Positions 61,544 through 64,000 of a DNA stretch of 64,000 nucleotides are shown piece after piece (positions within the stretch are counted from its first letter, which is position 1; each line of letters begins with the position of its first letter). A model generated the notes under the pieces. It had not been told where the DNA came from. It saw nothing but the letters and a program-made list of their open reading frames with translations, and did not search any database. A program made the translations under genes and the position numbers. Origin of the DNA: Acinetobacter guillouiae CIP 63.46 (GTDB lineage: Bacteria; Pseudomonadota; Gammaproteobacteria; Pseudomonadales; Moraxellaceae); contig NZ_KB849286.1 of assembly GCF_000368145.1 (NCBI RefSeq), positions 62,001 to 126,000 of the forward strand. Direction: 5' to 3'.

Positions 61544-62011
61544 ATGAAAAAAATATTTGTGGAAGATTATCAAGGACATTACTTATGTGCTCACAACATT
61601 GTGGATTTTACTGATATAAAATATTCTCGTCTGTTTGCACAAATCATTTTTACAACCTTAAGAGAACCTATTTCAACTGAAAAATTTGAAAACTTAAAGA
61701 ACTTTGACTCTTGGTATGATTGTTGTGATTGGATAGAAAAATTTTTATCATTAATGCCCGATTTCAAAAACACTGGAGGTTTTTATGAAAACTCAAAACT
61801 ATCAACCATTGATGCAATTGAACTCACCTCAAATTGCTATAGTCATTCAGATTATGAAAAGATTTCACATATAAATACCATCTACAATAACAATGAAGAC
61901 TTTAGCCATCTAGAAATTATATTTATTGATTCAAACGATACAATAGTTAAAAATTTCTCTTCAGAAGATGCTGCAAAAGAATGGCTAAATGAACATTTTT
62001 ATATGATGTAA
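61544..62011 (+). CDS. Hypothetical soluble protein
   Basis: 155 residues, acidic and Asn/Phe-rich (MKKIFVEDYQGHYLCAHN), with no signal peptide. Flanked by ~230 bases of AT-rich sequence upstream. No family recognised. Confidence 0.5.
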   Translation: MKKIFVEDYQGHYLCAHNIVDFTDIKYSRLFAQIIFTTLREPISTEKFENLKNFDSWYDCCDWIEKFLSLMPDFKNTGGFYENSKLSTIDAIELTSNCYSHSDYEKISHINTIYNNNEDFSHLEIIFIDSNDTIVKNFSSEDAAKEWLNEHFYMM

Positions 62012-62069
62012 AAAATTTGCATTGAAGAAATAAAAAACCTCCCTTGGGAGGTAATAACACAATCAATAC

Positions 62070-62543
62070 CTAATCATTAAGTATCTTAGATTTCTTTATC
62101 TCTTCCAACTTAAAAATCTTGGAGCTAATTTTAATACCATTAGACGCATAGACAACTATCGGAAGTTTACTATTGTAATTAAGTATAGTATTACCGTTTA
62201 AGTTAATAGGAATCTCACCCATTTTAGGCATCTCAGAACAACCCATTAAAGTCGTAATTATGTTACCTAGTTTACCAACTTCATAATAAGGATATTGCAT
62301 GCCCTCAACTAATTTTTTAGTATACTTTGCAGATCGACTTTTGGTATTACAATCTTGCATACCCTCCATAGAAGCAGTGATTAAGACTCTATAGTCTTCT
62401 TCATTTTCCTTAGGATCTAATAAAATTACATTTCTATTTTGATCTTTTTTAACTTCTGGATATACGTTTAAATCATTAGCACTCTTATTAGCATAAGCGC
62501 TGACCGAGATAGAGAACAAACATAAAATAAGAACTTTTTTCAT
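62070..62543 (-). CDS. Secreted hypothetical protein
   Basis: 157 residues. Signal peptide (about 1-18, ILCLFSISVSAYA). Two Cys in the mature part (QDCNT, MGCSE) probably form a disulfide. Ends in a Lys-rich helix. Part of a run of secreted small proteins (62070-63704) separated by short gaps. Confidence 0.55.
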   Translation of the reverse strand: MKKVLILCLFSISVSAYANKSANDLNVYPEVKKDQNRNVILLDPKENEEDYRVLITASMEGMQDCNTKSRSAKYTKKLVEGMQYPYYEVGKLGNIITTLMGCSEMPKMGEIPINLNGNTILNYNSKLPIVVYASNGIKISSKIFKLEEIKKSKILND

Positions 62544-62650
62544 ACCCCACCCTAAATTATAAATTTAGACCAAGATACTAATAATAGGGTTAAAAAGAAA
62601 CCTCCCGAGAGAGGTTTGGTTTTACTAAAAATTTATAGAAAAGAAATAAA

Positions 62651-63292
62651 CTATCCTTCATTAGCTGAAACTAAAGAAAAAGTAAATTTTTTTGTCTTTC
62701 TAAGTGGATATGGTTTGCCATTAATACTTAATGGGAGAAAACTTGCTTTTTCTCGAAATTCGTTTAATACATAATTATCCAATTTAGTTAATCCGCTACT
62801 TTCAGTAATCTCGGCTTTAGTTAATTTCCCATTATCATCAGCTTCTGCATAGATCGTTATTGATCTATCTTCACCCTTTAAATCTGATTTTTTTACAAAA
62901 ATCATTGGTTCACTTTTATATCTCACTTCTCTTGAAACATTAAATTGAAAAGGCTGCTTTGCACGAGCTGGGTAATTGGTTTTCTCTTCCCCTTCATTCC
63001 AAACTCGTAATTTAGATATTTGAACAGCCCTTAATACTTTATGATCTAATTCTTCCAGTCCACTACTTTTAAACACCTCAGCGTGTTCAACCTTGCCACT
63101 CGCATCAGTTTTAAATGAGATTACGACATTCCTGTCATAGCCTTCTAATAATTCATTTTTAAACGAGACTTTTGGTGCTCTCATCCACCTGACTAACATT
63201 GTATTATTTGTAATTTTTTGCCCTTCTTGAGCTTGAACGTTTGATCCTAGATAAAACGTAAGTGCAATTAAAACTATATTTAAAATTTTCAT
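62651..63292 (-). CDS. Secreted protein with two TonB-C-like domains
   Basis: 213 residues. Signal peptide (about 1-21, ending NVQA). Two copies of the TonB C-terminal pattern: RNVVISFKTDASGKVEHAEVFKSSGLEELD and RSITIYAEADDNGKLTKAEITESSGLTKLD start the repeats. No membrane anchor. Similar in kind to the protein at 57230-58312. Confidence 0.72.
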   Translation of the reverse strand: MKILNIVLIALTFYLGSNVQAQEGQKITNNTMLVRWMRAPKVSFKNELLEGYDRNVVISFKTDASGKVEHAEVFKSSGLEELDHKVLRAVQISKLRVWNEGEEKTNYPARAKQPFQFNVSREVRYKSEPMIFVKKSDLKGEDRSITIYAEADDNGKLTKAEITESSGLTKLDNYVLNEFREKASFLPLSINGKPYPLRKTKKFTFSLVSANEG

Positions 63293-63389
63293 ATAAAGTT
63301 CGCTTAAACTAGTGTTTTTATAAGTCTATAAATTTGACTTTTGGGGTGTAAAAAACCACCCTCAGTTGGTTTAATAACTTTAGATTAAC

Positions 63390-63704
63390 TCATTCAGGTT
63401 CAATATTTCTTTCACAATCTTCTCGCCACTCATTTGCATAATTCTCAATAGCTTGCTCTTTAGCAAAATCAGTAGCGTATATTTGATATTGTTTTGCATT
63501 AGAAATCATATCAATGAGTAGTAAAGATTGGTTTTCCGATAACTTCCCACTTGTAGCTTGTAGATAATTTTCTATATCGAAACCTTGTTGATATTCGGTC
63601 ATTAACATAGATGCCATATTTTTCATAACCTGACAAGCGTCCTGTTCATATGCATATACAGTTGTGCTTGAAAGTAAAAATAAGAATAAAAATGTTTTTT
63701 TCAT
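63390..63704 (-). CDS. Small secreted protein
   Basis: 104 residues. Signal peptide (about 1-18, FLFLFLLSSTTVYA), helical mature part with two Cys (DACQVM, EDCERN) at opposite ends that may pair. No family recognised. Confidence 0.6.
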   Translation of the reverse strand: MKKTFLFLFLLSSTTVYAYEQDACQVMKNMASMLMTEYQQGFDIENYLQATSGKLSENQSLLLIDMISNAKQYQIYATDFAKEQAIENYANEWREDCERNIEPE

Positions 63705-63815
63705 AATAAATTCACGTTTTATTTTAAAACAAGATACTAATAATTAATTCAAAAAGGAACCTTCGCTTTGAGATCGAATAAATAACAGAATCACCTCCAT
63801 CATCAAAAGGAGGAT

Positions 63816-63896
63816 GTGCGTAGTTTCTGGTTAAATAGTGATGTGAATGAAGCTGTAGCCACAAAATGTAAAAAATCTGCTAAAGTAGCCGCTTAG
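63816..63896 (+). CDS. Very small possible gene or gene end
   Basis: GTG 63816 after AGGAGG, 26 residues (VRSFWLNSDVNEAVATKCKK, then SAKVAA), stop just before a strong terminator. The frame is open further upstream, so it may be a gene remnant. Confidence 0.35.
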   Translation: MRSFWLNSDVNEAVATKCKKSAKVAA

Positions 63897-63911
63897 ATAG
63901 CGGCTTTTTTG
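63887..63911 (+). terminator. Strong terminator
   Basis: AGCCGCT/AGCGGCT stem, 5-base loop, then TTTTTT. Confidence 0.85.
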
Positions 63912-64000
63912 TAAAAGCTGTTGTTTAAATAGACACTTAGCAAAGTGAGTAACATTGTGAGTAACTTCACATCCAGTCTACACATTAAGCGATATATTTC

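Overview
The window is a chromosomal segment of a low-GC gammaproteobacterium, most likely Acinetobacter. This rests on recognisable ybgC-tolQRAB-pal, fbp, glnA and a SpoU-type methyltransferase, together with the prophage gene types. No rRNA or tRNA gene and no CRISPR array was found.

Positions 1-35,940 are the integrase-side part of a temperate, probably siphoviral prophage; its other end lies to the left of the window. It is a mosaic. The head module resembles transposable (Mu-like) phages: DUF935 portal, gpF-like head protein, protease/scaffold, decoration protein, capsid E, gp36/gp37/gpG-like connectors. Immunity and replication are laid out as in lambda: an S24-type CI facing a small Cro, a CII-like regulator, and a replication protein carrying origin-type iterons inside its gene. 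Five 16-bp operators sit in two clusters, 29302-29383 and 31188-31239. A rightward early operon (31312-34368) carries a RecA-like ATPase, followed by an excisionase candidate and a tyrosine integrase. Late genes run leftward from the small terminase (15,875) to a tail gene cut by the window edge.

Between the replication and terminase modules (15.9-26 kb) lies a cargo region. It holds a Septu-like PtuA/PtuB defence pair, a zinc-motif HNH-like protein, an SH3 protein with a basic adaptor tail, a phage metallopeptidase, a Hint-domain protein lacking a C-terminal toxin, several membrane proteins, and a small two-hairpin RNA that resembles phage C4 antisense RNA.

Positions 36,096-49,938 are core chromosome: ybgC-tolQ-tolR-tolA, a TolA-C-like gene, tolB-pal, an SMI1/KNR4 protein, fbp, an RNA methyltransferase, an ECF sigma factor with two cotranscribed genes, glnA with a sigma-54-type promoter and an NtrC-type site, and a small GTPase with a partner.

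Positions 51,000-64,000 are an accessory zone of AT-rich small secreted or membrane proteins mixed with debris of a second, related prophage. That debris includes a decayed tape-measure start, an internally deleted copy of a small phage gene, a second C4-like RNA with a diverged but still paired stem, an integrase C-terminus, a SRAP C-terminus, a tail-protein end, a frameshifted endolysin and a holin-like protein. Three of these pieces lie in the same order and orientation as their homologues in the main prophage.
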